Source: an uncultured Eubacteriales bacterium
GTDB taxonomy: Bacteria; Bacillota; Clostridia; Oscillospirales; Acutalibacteraceae
Assembly: GCA_949068525.1 (NCBI GenBank)
Contig: CARTIQ010000004.1
Span: 5,923 to 69,922 of the forward strand
Length of the DNA: 64,000 bases
Direction: 5' to 3'
Below, piece after piece: positions 33,646-44,081 of the stretch; the first letter of the stretch is position 1, and the number at the start of each line of letters is the position of its first letter. The translations under genes and the position numbers were made by a program. The notes beneath the pieces were generated by a model. It did no database searches and was not told the origin of the DNA. It saw only the letters and a program-made list of their open reading frames with translations.

Positions 33646-34032
33646 GCGGTAAACCTCGCTTTCTTTCTGAAAAAGAGCGAAACATGCTCCAAAATAAAAC
33701 TCCAGCTTAATCTTTGATAAATAATCGAGATAATTATAATATAATTTGTGCAAAATATCAACACAAAATGAAAAATAAAATGCAAAAATTTTAACAAAAT
33801 CAAATAAGCCCATAAATAGTAGAATTTCTAAAAGCGAAGAGGCAAAAATGCGGCTCGTTAATGTCACCCCGGCGATGCGAGATTAGTCTGGATTTTTTTT
33901 AATAAATAAATTATAATAGTTTTAAAGGGCCAGGTGCCGACGATAAATGTGCATATATACAAGAATTTTCTAGAATTTTGAAATCGAGTTGAATTTTTAT
34001 AAAGAGTAACGATTTATTTAGGATGTGTGAGA

Positions 34033-36627
34033 ATGAACGACACGTATGGATACGATTTTTTTAAAACGGTCTGCGGGGCAGATTATAAAGATAAAAGCAA
34101 CTGGGAACCCTTTTTTGGCCAGATAGCGCAAAATATAGTAGATAAATTTAATCCCAAAACGGTGCTAGATGCGGGCTGCGCTATGGGTTATTTGGTGGAA
34201 GCGTTGAGAGCGCGTGGGGTAGAGGCATATGGCTTTGATGTTTCTGAGTATGCGATATCTAATGCCGTTGAGGGCGCCAAGCCGTATTGTTTTGTACATT
34301 CGATAACGGAAAGCTTGCCAGACACTGTGCTGCAGAAATTTGATTTAATTATAACGATAGAGGTGATGGAACATTTGTTTCCAGAAGATGGGGAAAAGGC
34401 AATTGCCAACTTGTGCGAATACAGCGACACAATAATATTTACCTCCACGCCTTCGGATATCGAAAACATGACGCACGTAAACGTTCAGCAGGCAGAGTAT
34501 TGGTGCAAGGAGTTCGCCAAAAACTCGTTTTTTAAGGATCACCTCCAGGATGTAGATTTTATCTGCGATTGGGCTATGCTATTTCGCAAAAAAGAAAATT
34601 TTGTGAATGTCATATTTGAATATGAGATGTACGATAGAATCGAGAAAATCAAGTTAAATAAATTGGCTGGAGAGTGCACAAAAAACGTAAGCAAAATAAA
34701 GGAACTAGAGGCACGTAGTTTGGAAGAAAAATTTAAGTATAAGCAGGTGGCAGAGGAGTATTCATCGCTAAGGAAGGACTATTTGGAATTAAATGATAAG
34801 TGCGAACGCGATGAATGTTTGATAGCTGAGTTAACGCAGCAGTACAACGAAATTGCAAATGCGCAATGGTGGAAAGTCACAAAGCCGATTCGAGTAATAT
34901 GTGACAAATTGAAAAGGTTAGCCAATAGAATAATAAAAAGATTAATAAGGGCTTTTAACAACAATGGCTCAGTTTCGAAAAAAGAATTAAAAAAACAGCG
35001 CGAAACTAAGTTTGAAAAAGAGATAAAATTCAGCATCCTTGTGCCTCTTTATAATACGCCCACCAAATTTTTAGAGGCGATGATAAAATCTGTAAAAGCC
35101 CAAACGTATGCCAATTGGGAGCTGTGCCTTGCAGACGGAAGTGACGCCGGACATGGATACGTTGAGAAAATCTGCAAACACTATGCTTTTGCTGATAACA
35201 GAATAAAATATAAAAGGTTAAACAAAAATTTAGGGATATCCGAAAACACGAACGAGTGTGTAAAAATGGCAGCTGGGGGTTATTTTGCATTGCTGGACCA
35301 CGATGATGTGTTGCACCCAAGTGCACTATTTGGAGGGGTTAAGGCTGTAAATGAAAAAAATGCGGATTTTATCTACACGGATGAAACAAAATTTAAAAAC
35401 TCAGTAAATTATACGTTTGGAGCACATTACAAGCCAGACTTCGCAATTGATAATTTGCGTGCATATAATTATATTTGCCATTTTACGATGTTTAAGAGGG
35501 ATTTGCTAGAAAAAAAAGACTTGTTCCGGCCTGAGTTTGATGGTTCTCAGGACCATGACTTAGTTCTAAGATTAACTGAAAAAGCACAGAATATAGTTCA
35601 TATCCCGAAAATATTGTATTATTGGCGGGTCCATAAAAGTTCAGTTGCATCAGCCATTAGCGCTAAACCTTGCGCAGTTAAAGCTGGAATTAATGCAGTG
35701 TCGGAGTCCCTGAAAAGAAATAACCTCGAGGCCCAAGTGGAAAGCTCTGCAATTCTGCCAACCTTATATCGAATAAAATATAAAATTATTGGAAACCCCT
35801 TAATTTCAATATTAATTCCAAATAAAGATCACGCGGATGTGCTCTACAAGTGCATCAATTCTATATTTGAAAAGTCTTCTTATAAAAATTTTGAGATTAT
35901 TATTATAGAAAACAATAGCAAAGAGTCAGAAACCTTCAGCTATTATGAGACGCTAAAAAGTCGTAAAAACATAAAAGTACTTGAATATGAAGCAGGTGGG
36001 AAGTTTAACTATTCTGCTATAAATAATTTTGGCGCTCGGTTTGCCGCGGGAGAGCATTTGCTATTTTTAAATAATGATATCTCAGTGATTAGCGAAGATT
36101 GGCTCGAAGAAATGCTAATGTATTCTCAAAGAAAAGACGTTGGCGCAGTGGGTGCAAAACTATACTACTCAGATGACACTATACAGCACGCAGGGGTAAT
36201 AATAGGATTAGGCGGAGTTGCTGGACATTCGCACTGTGGCTTTAAGAGAACAGCTCCAGGGTATATGACAAGACTGCATTTTGCCCAAGAATGTAGTGCT
36301 GTAACAGGAGCTTGCTTGATGACAAAGAAAAGTATTTTCGAAGAAGTTGGTGGATTTGACGAAAAATTATTTGAAGTAGCTTTTAATGATGTGGACTTGT
36401 GCATGAAAATCAGAAAAAAAGGCTACAAAATAATCTGGACGCCCTATGCAGAACTATATCATTATGAGTCAAAAAGTCGTGGGCATGAAGATACTCCAGA
36501 AAAAAAACAGCGTTTTAAAAGAGAACAACTTAACTTTAAGACTCGCTGGAAAAAGGAGCTAGCACAAGGGGACCCATTTTATAACCCTAATTTAACGCTA
36601 GATAGAAGCGACTTTTCTTTAAAGTAA
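34033..36627 (+). CDS. Methyltransferase - double GT2 glycosyltransferase fusion
   Basis: An 864-residue protein. Residues about 40-155 are a class I SAM methyltransferase (VLDAGCAMGYLVEALRARG, FDLIITIEVMEHL). A coiled coil spans about 185-260. Two GT-A family 2 domains follow: about 335-545 (FSILVPLYNTPTKFLEAMI, ALLDHDDVLHP) and about 590-840 (ISILIPNKDHADVLYKCI, LFLNNDISVISEDW, with FEVAFNDVDLCMKIRKKGY). Such fusions build O-antigen, rhamnan or S-layer glycans. It is divergent from the exporter operon and may be unrelated to it. ATG 34033 is preferred over GTG 34027. Confidence 0.9.
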   Translation: MNDTYGYDFFKTVCGADYKDKSNWEPFFGQIAQNIVDKFNPKTVLDAGCAMGYLVEALRARGVEAYGFDVSEYAISNAVEGAKPYCFVHSITESLPDTVLQKFDLIITIEVMEHLFPEDGEKAIANLCEYSDTIIFTSTPSDIENMTHVNVQQAEYWCKEFAKNSFFKDHLQDVDFICDWAMLFRKKENFVNVIFEYEMYDRIEKIKLNKLAGECTKNVSKIKELEARSLEEKFKYKQVAEEYSSLRKDYLELNDKCERDECLIAELTQQYNEIANAQWWKVTKPIRVICDKLKRLANRIIKRLIRAFNNNGSVSKKELKKQRETKFEKEIKFSILVPLYNTPTKFLEAMIKSVKAQTYANWELCLADGSDAGHGYVEKICKHYAFADNRIKYKRLNKNLGISENTNECVKMAAGGYFALLDHDDVLHPSALFGGVKAVNEKNADFIYTDETKFKNSVNYTFGAHYKPDFAIDNLRAYNYICHFTMFKRDLLEKKDLFRPEFDGSQDHDLVLRLTEKAQNIVHIPKILYYWRVHKSSVASAISAKPCAVKAGINAVSESLKRNNLEAQVESSAILPTLYRIKYKIIGNPLISILIPNKDHADVLYKCINSIFEKSSYKNFEIIIIENNSKESETFSYYETLKSRKNIKVLEYEAGGKFNYSAINNFGARFAAGEHLLFLNNDISVISEDWLEEMLMYSQRKDVGAVGAKLYYSDDTIQHAGVIIGLGGVAGHSHCGFKRTAPGYMTRLHFAQECSAVTGACLMTKKSIFEEVGGFDEKLFEVAFNDVDLCMKIRKKGYKIIWTPYAELYHYESKSRGHEDTPEKKQRFKREQLNFKTRWKKELAQGDPFYNPNLTLDRSDFSLK

Positions 36628-36644
36628 AAACTGATAATAAAAAA

Positions 36645-36675
36645 AACACCCCTTTGACTTTTTCAAAAGGGTGTT
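36645..36675 (+). terminator. Bidirectional terminator
   Basis: AACACCCCTTTGA (36645-36657) pairs with TCAAAAGGGTGTT (36663-36675), flanked by A-run and T-run. It serves the glycosyltransferase gene and the converging gene. Confidence 0.85.
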
Positions 36676-36684
36676 AAAATTTTA

Positions 36685-37333
36685 TCACCAAAATTTTTTA
36701 AACAGAACAGAAAGACATCCGCATGTACAGCAATTAGTTTTTTCCTCTTGTTCAGAAAGTGATTCATTGTTATCTTCTTCCATTGCCAATCTATATGTAG
36801 GCGATAATAGTGGCTCTTCATTACTATAGATGTTTGGGGGTTGAGAGGCTGGGACTTCATCACATCCGTTTTCAATCTGAATAGCGTTTACAACTATAGG
36901 AAGATTATTTTCATCTGCAGTATTATCTTCATCAGAATAATTTGCATCATTTTCGTGTTGTTCTTCAACTGCAAGAGTAGAAGTGTCATTAGAAGAAGCA
37001 TTTAGGCCTGAGTTATATTTTTTCTCCTCGCCATCTGAGTAGTTTTTTTTCGGGAGTAGATTCTTCTTCTGCAATCGGCGTAAAAGATTCGTTGTTTTGC
37101 TGCGCGGAATTATTAAAATTTTCGTGTTGTTCTTCCTCTTCATAATCATTGATTTCATTAAATTTGCTGACATCTTCTGCATTAATTGTTATGCTTTGGA
37201 GCATAACCCCACCATCATCCGAATATTCTAAAACCTCAGTCCCTCCTGGGTCATACGAAGCATGAAGAGGCCACTGGGCGTTAAAAGAAATTGCTAAACT
37301 CAATAGAAACGGATTTAAGCAAAATTTTTTCAT
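36685..37333 (-). pseudogene. Secreted acidic protein gene, frameshifted at an A8 tract
   Basis: The first frame from ATG 37333 has a signal peptide (MKKFCLNPFLLSLAISFNAQ... HA) and an acidic Asn/Gln/Glu-rich body, and stops at 37013. The next frame continues the same acidic style to 36685 and ends with CCTCGCLSVLFKKFW. The switch lies at eight A on the minus strand (37043-37050). Seven A would join both into about 215 residues. This may be a real frameshift mutation, a slippage-controlled gene or a sequencing error. No family is recognised. Upstream, 37334-37583 shows no gene. Confidence 0.6.
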
Positions 37334-37583
37334 AAGAAGATCACACAACCTAATCATAAAATTATTTAAATTAACTTGAAGTATCCATAGGTAGGCTCTT
37401 TTTACTATGGGCCTAATTTTTGCTGTTCGCAATTGATTTTATAAATTATCACCCCCAACTAATATTTTAAAATAAATTTCCACAAAAAACAACACAAAAA
37501 TCCGCGCTATGCCCAGGGCCATAATTATACAAAATAATTGTTTTGTATAATTAATGTTTTGCCCGCTATCTTTTTTTATTTTT

Positions 37584-38237
37584 CTATATTGTTACGAATG
37601 AAGAAATTCTTGAAAACAAAAGACTAGAAACCAAGTCAATTGCCGAGGAAATAATCACTATGATTACAATGCATCCGGCGCGAACCAAATATAATTTTAC
37701 ACTATTATGCACGCTTTCCGATCTATTTTTTAAAAATATCATGGATGAAAAATGATTAGATATTTTCATGGCCTCTCTCGTCATTAGTAGTACTGCTACT
37801 GACGAAACAAATATACCAGGCAAAAAGACTACCGTATGGAGGATAATTCCGTTTACGCCATAAGCCGAGTATAAGTAGCTTTCCGTTAAGCCTATGCATA
37901 TACCTCTTGCAAATGGAATCAGAGGCGCTAATACGAATCCCCATGTTGAAAGGCCAATGAAAAATGAAAGTATCACAAAAATGAACGTGGAAGATATGGA
38001 GGTTACAAACACTTCTAATAGCGTTCTTGAAAATCGTTTTTTTAAGTCGCTCAAAAACAAGACGTTTATTAGCTTTATTACTCCGCTATCCGCATACTTT
38101 AGCAATATCGCTCCAAAAAAAATTCCAACTAATAAAAATATCGATAAAAAAATTAATAGCTTGTTATTAATTAAAAACGTCCGGATGCTTATTTTTCTTA
38201 TTTTACGCAGGCCTTTTTTTAAACTTATTATGTTCAT
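37584..38237 (-). CDS. spoIIM: Stage II sporulation protein M (SpoIIM, DUF95)
   Basis: A 217-residue membrane protein with five or six hydrophobic segments and the DUF95 motif region (SFFIGLSTWGFVLAPLIPFARGICIGL, HTVVFLPGIFVSSVAVLL). Size and pattern fit SpoIIM of Clostridia, which with SpoIID and SpoIIP drives engulfment of the forespore. GGAGAAA precedes ATG 38237. The neighbours are unrelated. Two more DUF95-like proteins in the window belong to the prophage cassettes. Confidence 0.8.
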   Translation of the reverse strand: MNIISLKKGLRKIRKISIRTFLINNKLLIFLSIFLLVGIFFGAILLKYADSGVIKLINVLFLSDLKKRFSRTLLEVFVTSISSTFIFVILSFFIGLSTWGFVLAPLIPFARGICIGLTESYLYSAYGVNGIILHTVVFLPGIFVSSVAVLLMTREAMKISNHFSSMIFLKNRSESVHNSVKLYLVRAGCIVIIVIISSAIDLVSSLLFSRISSFVTI

Positions 38238-38360
38238 AAATTTTCTCCAAAATTTTAGATTTAGATTCTTTAAAAATATTATGAATAAAATAAGAATAAT
38301 ATAACCTTACGTTTTTTTCGTCAAAGCCTCCTAAAAGGAGAATAAAAGTAATAAAAAGTT

Positions 38361-38396
38361 GCCCGATAAATGCTTGCTTTAAGCATAAATCAGGCT
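38361..38396 (-). terminator. Terminator downstream of the Gln-rich protein gene
   Basis: An imperfect stem pairs GCCCGATAAATGCTT with AAGCATAAATCAGGC, followed by T residues on the minus strand. Confidence 0.65.
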
Positions 38397-38417
38397 GTTT
38401 TTATTTAATTATTTTCT

Positions 38418-40208
38418 TCAATCATACTCATTATCATCATCACTGCTGCTTTGCGCTAAGGGGGCAAATGGATTGGCGTAGGTATTCGATTGGTGGTTCT
38501 TCTCTGTCTTTTGTGAGAAAGGATTGTTGCTAGGGCCGTTATCTTCCTGTTGCTGCGGTTGTTGGTCAGGCAAGGATTGATTGTTATCAGCATTATAAGG
38601 GTTTTGTAGCAATTGTTGTTGCTGTGTTGGAGGGTCCTGTTGCTGCGGTTGTTGCTCAGCCGAAGCTTGTTGCTGTTGTGATTGATTATCGTTAGATGGA
38701 GAATGTTTGGGCTTATTTTCTTCTTCTACAGACGAATCTATATCAGCAGAATCAGGGGGAAGTTCAAAGTTGAAATAACTGCTAATTTTGCCCGAAACCC
38801 ATTCGCCTAAACTGCGTATTGGCGCCCGAATATAATATACAATTGTTTTTGCACCATTTTGAGCGATAACAAAGCAACGGGTATACCAAGGATCTGTTTG
38901 GTTGGCTGTCTTTAAAAATTCCAATTCCGTATTTATTATTTTATTATATTGATTTTTTGCAAGTGACAAGCTTTTTATACCGGTTTTTACCACAAATCGC
39001 CAAATATAGTCGACGGCTGTGGCTCCATATTGAGCAATACCATTTGGTAAAAAGAACTTTACGACACGAGCTGGCAAACAAGGCTCCACCCCTAAATCTA
39101 TGATAGTGTCCCCATCTATTTCTAGCCAATCATAGGTATCATAGGCAATTTGGGCCCCAAAAAGAAGTTTTGAGTCGCTTTCTGATGGTTCGCGGGCCAA
39201 TGAACGTTCCATCAATAATTTTAACTTTAAGGCTGCCTGTTTATCAACATTATTTACAATGACTGCAAAACATTGCTCCGGATTATCCTTAGAAAGAACC
39301 GCAATATTACCATCATTAAAATTTGAAGAATCAATACCTTTAGCATTAGAATATTTATCACAAATCAAACCTTTTGACTTATATATTTGAGCATTCATTG
39401 CTTTAGCTTCAGCTGGAGAAATGTAATCATTTAAATTTTTAGGAGACCTATAGCCATCATACTTTAAAACATTACCAGCTTGAACTGCATTAAAAGGATC
39501 TCCGGGATCTACAGTAGGATTTTTCATAAGCTCAACAGGCTTTTTTATTAAATCCGCGGCCAGTTTTTCAGCGTCAGTTTTCCCGTTTATTTCATCAATA
39601 TTTTTATAAAAGTTTTCAATATCTTTTAAAGATTTTTTCTTTTCTCCAGGGTTAACTAAACCCATAGCCAACGTATCTACTTCTTGTGGTGAAACCGGAA
39701 CAAGCCTGTATTCAACAGGTATGTTGTTAATATTTACCTTGAAAGTATTTAGATTGCTATATCCGCTGTCAGCGGTAAAAAAACCAAGTGCTGCGCCACA
39801 AGAAGCACCTAAAACATTTTTTCTGAGGCCAGTTGTACCTCCAAACAAACCACCAATCAGGATCTCAAAAAATGTTCTCCACCTAAACATAGCTTTAGTT
39901 TTTCCCCATAGAATTTGCAAAGTATTAGGAGAGTTAAGTCTTATGTTAAACTTAACACTTGGCATCAAATTTTGATGATTTTTGAGTTTAAACTTTACGA
40001 CACCTAAACAAAATGATGTAGTTTTTTCGTTATAATAACACAGAGGTGTTTTTTTCGATGATGAGAAGCTACCTAGTTTAATAAAACTAACATCAGCAAA
40101 AGCTTTGCTATCTACTGACATTGACGGGGATATTTCTGCACTAGCATGGCTAAACATCGCACTAAAAAAGACAAAAAAAGATAGAATTAAGGTAACAAAT
40201 CTCCTCAT
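38418..40208 (-). CDS. Large secreted protein with Gln-rich C-terminus, unknown function
   Basis: A 596-residue protein with a signal peptide (MRRFVTLILSFFVFFSAMFSHASA). A Gly-rich hydrophobic segment at about 115-145 (GGLFGGTTGLRKNVLGA) could insert in or span the membrane. A mixed soluble part of unknown fold follows. The last 90 residues are very rich in Gln, Asn, Pro and Ser. ATG 40208 is chosen for the AAAGGA site and signal peptide. No family is recognised. The Gln-rich end may stick to the wall or to other proteins. Upstream, 40209-40471 holds only A+T-rich DNA. Confidence 0.65.
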   Translation of the reverse strand: MRRFVTLILSFFVFFSAMFSHASAEISPSMSVDSKAFADVSFIKLGSFSSSKKTPLCYYNEKTTSFCLGVVKFKLKNHQNLMPSVKFNIRLNSPNTLQILWGKTKAMFRWRTFFEILIGGLFGGTTGLRKNVLGASCGAALGFFTADSGYSNLNTFKVNINNIPVEYRLVPVSPQEVDTLAMGLVNPGEKKKSLKDIENFYKNIDEINGKTDAEKLAADLIKKPVELMKNPTVDPGDPFNAVQAGNVLKYDGYRSPKNLNDYISPAEAKAMNAQIYKSKGLICDKYSNAKGIDSSNFNDGNIAVLSKDNPEQCFAVIVNNVDKQAALKLKLLMERSLAREPSESDSKLLFGAQIAYDTYDWLEIDGDTIIDLGVEPCLPARVVKFFLPNGIAQYGATAVDYIWRFVVKTGIKSLSLAKNQYNKIINTELEFLKTANQTDPWYTRCFVIAQNGAKTIVYYIRAPIRSLGEWVSGKISSYFNFELPPDSADIDSSVEEENKPKHSPSNDNQSQQQQASAEQQPQQQDPPTQQQQLLQNPYNADNNQSLPDQQPQQQEDNGPSNNPFSQKTEKNHQSNTYANPFAPLAQSSSDDDNEYD

Positions 40209-40471
40209 AAAACATATCATTCCTTTAATTTCTTGTGTATTAATTATACTACATTTTCTGTGAATAATCAATTTTATCCGAAAATTTCTCCTATTTATAT
40301 AACTAAACACGAAAAAAAACAAAAAAATATATTAATTTAGCGAATAAATCAATATATTATTTATAATATATTTAAATTTTTAAATTTTTAGTTAAATTCA
40401 AACAACAAAATTATCTGTTATACTTAGAAGACAACCATCATATACATACATGAAAGTTGCCTCTGCATATT

Positions 40472-42733
40472 TTAATTTTTTATCATATTAGTGTGCATCT
40501 GATTATTAACCAACAAAAATATCAGGTACAATCCCGTGGATCCGGCGAGGACATATATTAAACTTGTTGAAGCTGCTGATATACCGCTTTCTATGTTTAC
40601 TGAAACCAATATTGGAGCAACCGCTTCGCCTATTTTTGATGCCAGTAAAAACAAAAATGTCGCGGTTACTTTGTCGATGTCCGGCTTTATTATATATATT
40701 TCCTCAAGAATCACGTTAAGGCCGAATCCATCAGCGAATCCCAACAAAATCACCGATATTATAACAGTTGCGAGCGTGTTGTACAAGGAAAACACCCCAA
40801 TTGAAAGTATGATAAACAATACATATAAAAATGTGGACTTTTGAACGCCAAACCATTTGATCATAAACTTGCTACCTACGCTCGAAGTATAAGCGCTTAA
40901 CATAAAGTTTATCATCATCAATCCGGATATAATCGACTGCGAAAGGTTTATCTCATTGCCATAAAGTGGTACGCAATAAGATATAAAGACGCTCGCCAGG
41001 TATACTGGCACGATTATTAAGAGCATATATACGATAACTTTAGATGACTTGAAGATATTTATCAAATTATAGAACGAAAAATTATCTCCGGTTTCGTTGT
41101 TGCTTTGCTTTATGTTAGTAATGCTAATTAGTAGTACGCTTGCCACGATTAGCACGGCCTCTAGAATGAACACGAATGAATATGATGATCTCCCTGAAAT
41201 CAAACCACCTATCACAACCCCGCAACTATATCCAGCAATTCTTCCTGCGGCCACTGTTGCCAAGAGTTTTACACGCAGAGTAGCATCTTTTTCAAATATT
41301 GCGCACAGCTTTGTAGAGGAAATTAACGCTGCCATACCAAGACCCAGAACGCCTCTTGCGAGCGAGAATTTAAATAAATCGTTGCAAAACCCGCAAGATA
41401 TAGAGCCAATTGCGGCTAAAGCTGTTCCAGATATTATCATTTTTTGCATGCCAATTTTATTTACGACAAATAGACATATCAGCAATCCAAATATTGTTGC
41501 AATAGCGCCCATTGTAGTCGGTAAGCTCACTAAAAAGTTCGATGCGTCTGAGAGTTTATTAAACAACTGATACGATACAATAGACACAAAGCTTGAGTCT
41601 AGCCCTAACGCCAAAAATAGAACGAAAAAGAAGATTCGCAGTCCACTTGGGTTGAGTTCTTTTTGGGGCTCGATTTTTTCTTTATCTTGACGCTTTTGGG
41701 GCCGGTTTATAAACAAACTTATTTCAATTGATATTAAGATTGTTACCAAAATTAAGATAAGCGCTTCAATTAGCAGATTAATTATATTTTTGTTTACGAG
41801 CTCTTGATTAATCTTATACTCGACATTTATATAGTAGTCCTGATCTAAAATCTGGATTTTATTAGATATAAAATTATTTTTGATTGCGCCCCTTCCCTGC
41901 TGCAGATCTGTCACAAAAATTTTAACAATCTCGTCTATGCTACCATAGATGTTTTGCAGGTACTCTTCAACTCCGGTTATTTCTTCAAATGGAATGCCTT
42001 GTTTTACCACAGATTCAATATCTCTATCGATAACGTTGGAAACAATATAGGCCATTTTGTCTAAAGAGTCCTTGTACTCGTTGGTATAATTAGATAGCAC
42101 ATAGCCACCCAATGCAATTTGTGTAATCACTAGCGAGGTCATTAAAAGTGTTTTGAAGGCTCTTGTAGAGATTCCTCCCGTTACACTGTTTCTAGGTATA
42201 TAATAATATATAGCAAAAGATATCAACAAAACAATCAACAAAATGACTGCACTAACGAGCAAGATCGACTTAACATAATCGAGTGTCAGTTTATTCACGT
42301 AGTTTTGCGATAGTCGTAAAACAATTCTATGCTCGCTATCAATGGGCGCTGAGCAAAAAATGCCCGACCGGCTACTAACATATTCTACCGATGCGATATT
42401 CTCAGGAATTTTAGCATCAGTTGCGCCGGCCTGTGAGATTATCTCATTTTTAGAATTTATTACGCTCACATTAAGGATATCTTCGGAGATATTGAGCGTC
42501 TCGTTTAAGAGATCTTCCAGGCCATAGAATTTTTCTATAGTCTTGCCGAAGCTCATAGAATAATTTATCCTCTGTATAGCGCCACTTGTGCTCGTCAAAT
42601 TCGCATTCGCGTAAACTTCAGTTATCATGTTGCTGTACGACATGACGTTTAAAAGAGAAGACAAAAATACCAAAGGAATCGAGACCAAAATAAATATCAC
42701 CAAGAATCGGAAATACGATAGCTTTTTCTTCAT
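40472..42733 (-). CDS. Extracytoplasmic sensor - MFS transporter fusion
   Basis: A 753-residue protein. The first membrane helix (10-32) is followed by an outside domain of about 120 residues resembling a Cache-type sensor, a helix pair, a second outside domain of about 110 residues and another helix (to about 345). After a charged linker, residues 370-750 form a 12-helix MFS carrier (motifs GLGMAALISSTKL, GRIAGYSCGVVIGGLISG). Start ATG 42733 follows GGAG; GTG 42772 is upstream. The gene is behind a substrate-binding protein gene in one operon, so a joint sensing or uptake role is likely. The substrate is unknown. Confidence 0.75.
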   Translation of the reverse strand: MKKKLSYFRFLVIFILVSIPLVFLSSLLNVMSYSNMITEVYANANLTSTSGAIQRINYSMSFGKTIEKFYGLEDLLNETLNISEDILNVSVINSKNEIISQAGATDAKIPENIASVEYVSSRSGIFCSAPIDSEHRIVLRLSQNYVNKLTLDYVKSILLVSAVILLIVLLISFAIYYYIPRNSVTGGISTRAFKTLLMTSLVITQIALGGYVLSNYTNEYKDSLDKMAYIVSNVIDRDIESVVKQGIPFEEITGVEEYLQNIYGSIDEIVKIFVTDLQQGRGAIKNNFISNKIQILDQDYYINVEYKINQELVNKNIINLLIEALILILVTILISIEISLFINRPQKRQDKEKIEPQKELNPSGLRIFFFVLFLALGLDSSFVSIVSYQLFNKLSDASNFLVSLPTTMGAIATIFGLLICLFVVNKIGMQKMIISGTALAAIGSISCGFCNDLFKFSLARGVLGLGMAALISSTKLCAIFEKDATLRVKLLATVAAGRIAGYSCGVVIGGLISGRSSYSFVFILEAVLIVASVLLISITNIKQSNNETGDNFSFYNLINIFKSSKVIVYMLLIIVPVYLASVFISYCVPLYGNEINLSQSIISGLMMINFMLSAYTSSVGSKFMIKWFGVQKSTFLYVLFIILSIGVFSLYNTLATVIISVILLGFADGFGLNVILEEIYIIKPDIDKVTATFLFLLASKIGEAVAPILVSVNIESGISAASTSLIYVLAGSTGLYLIFLLVNNQMHTNMIKN

Positions 42734-42772
42734 ACTAGCATTGTCTCCTGTTAACTTTTTTGGCTTGTGCAC

Positions 42773-43879
42773 TTAGCTCACGTATATTGAGTCTATAATC
42801 AGCAGTGTTGATAGTGGGATTTTCAAATTTATAAGTTTCGCAACATCATAGTTTAACGAGATTTTGGGTGTGTCATCATTAACCTGTTCCAGCTGGTCAA
42901 ACGGAGTGCCTTCCAAGTAAGATTTTATCTGACTCGCCGCAAAATAGCCTTGCTCCATTCCATCATTTATAACAAAACCAATCAGAGCTCCATATTCCAC
43001 CTGCTGCTCACTTGTCTGCGCTATTGTGAATATGTTATGCACATAGATGTCCGATTTTAGCAGATCTTTCAGTCTCTCGTTCTCAATAGTCGCCGTGGTT
43101 ATATATAAGCTATCGATTCCCTCGTTGGCAAGTTCCTTATAGGATTGCTTCAAATCTTTATAGTATCTCTCGTAATCGTTGTCGTTTTGTGCTTCTACCA
43201 CATGCTTTTCTATAATGTCAAACCCCAGGCTACTCGAGAGCTTTCTGAGCTTGTCTATTGCCGAATAAGAAAATGCCTCAGGCGTGTCCTGATACACAAC
43301 ACCTATTTTCTTAAAACTAAAAATCTGATGGCTCGCAATTATCTGGCGTTCATAGCGGGTTCTGTCAATATGGGCAAAGGAATTATCACGAAAACGTTCT
43401 ATTTCATTCTTCACAATCCCGGCAGAGATCGGATCTGCACAGGCCAGCACCATGAATTTATTTTTCTTCTCGTGCTCCAAAAAATACTTGCCCGCCACCG
43501 TGCCCATCACAACAACAAGGTCGACGTCATCTCTGTTTACCATGGCAGCATAATCACTCTCAGGCATGTTTTTCATGTTAAAGTACATGCCCTGCACAAG
43601 CTCAATTTTGTCCGAGTAATAATTATTACAGATATCGCGCCAAATTTTAGAAGTATCAGCCTCTTTCAAATCTACTTTATAGTCGCTCTCAACCAAACCC
43701 AGCTTCTGAAAACCCGCAAATATCTCCGAAAGTTGTCTCGAAAAATTGTCAAAAACCTCGCTCTCTACATACCCTATCCGTAATTTCTCAGGCTTGCTTT
43801 CAGAAAAGGTCGTAGATTTATCCGTTCCAAAAGGAATAACAAGTGCCAATATTAAGATTACACAAAAAAGTTTTTTCAC
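42773..43879 (-). CDS. ABC-type substrate-binding protein, TrpX-like family
   Basis: A 368-residue secreted protein. GTG 43879 is chosen because AAAGGAAG precedes it and a signal peptide (MKKLFCVILILALVIPFG) follows; ATG 43912 would add 11 residues. Segments such as LRIGYVESEVFDNF, DDVDLVVVMGTVAGKYFL, FMVLACADPISAGIV and IGVVYQDTPEAFSYSAI match the ABC_sub_bind (TrpX-like) family, often linked to aromatic or related ligands. No ABC permease is nearby; the neighbour is a sensor-MFS fusion. Confidence 0.8.
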   Translation of the reverse strand: MKKLFCVILILALVIPFGTDKSTTFSESKPEKLRIGYVESEVFDNFSRQLSEIFAGFQKLGLVESDYKVDLKEADTSKIWRDICNNYYSDKIELVQGMYFNMKNMPESDYAAMVNRDDVDLVVVMGTVAGKYFLEHEKKNKFMVLACADPISAGIVKNEIERFRDNSFAHIDRTRYERQIIASHQIFSFKKIGVVYQDTPEAFSYSAIDKLRKLSSSLGFDIIEKHVVEAQNDNDYERYYKDLKQSYKELANEGIDSLYITTATIENERLKDLLKSDIYVHNIFTIAQTSEQQVEYGALIGFVINDGMEQGYFAASQIKSYLEGTPFDQLEQVNDDTPKISLNYDVAKLINLKIPLSTLLIIDSIYVS

Positions 43880-44023
43880 ACAGCAACTTCCTTTCGGTTT
43901 ATTTATTGCCATAAAACAAACAAAAACTTATTATAAATTGCTTTTTTTATATACTCAATATTATATTGTTATCAAAAATTTTGCGAGTTGCAGTGAATTA
44001 TTTTCACTCGCGCTTTGTAAAAA

Positions 44024-44053
44024 AAATATCCTTAGCAAAGACTAAGGATATTT
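44024..44053 (-). terminator. Terminator downstream of ispE
   Basis: AAATATCCTTAG (44024-44035) pairs perfectly with CTAAGGATATTT (44042-44053), with an A-run to its left that gives the U-tract on the minus strand. Confidence 0.85.
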
Positions 44054-44081
44054 CAAATTATTATATTTAATTTTGCCTCGA

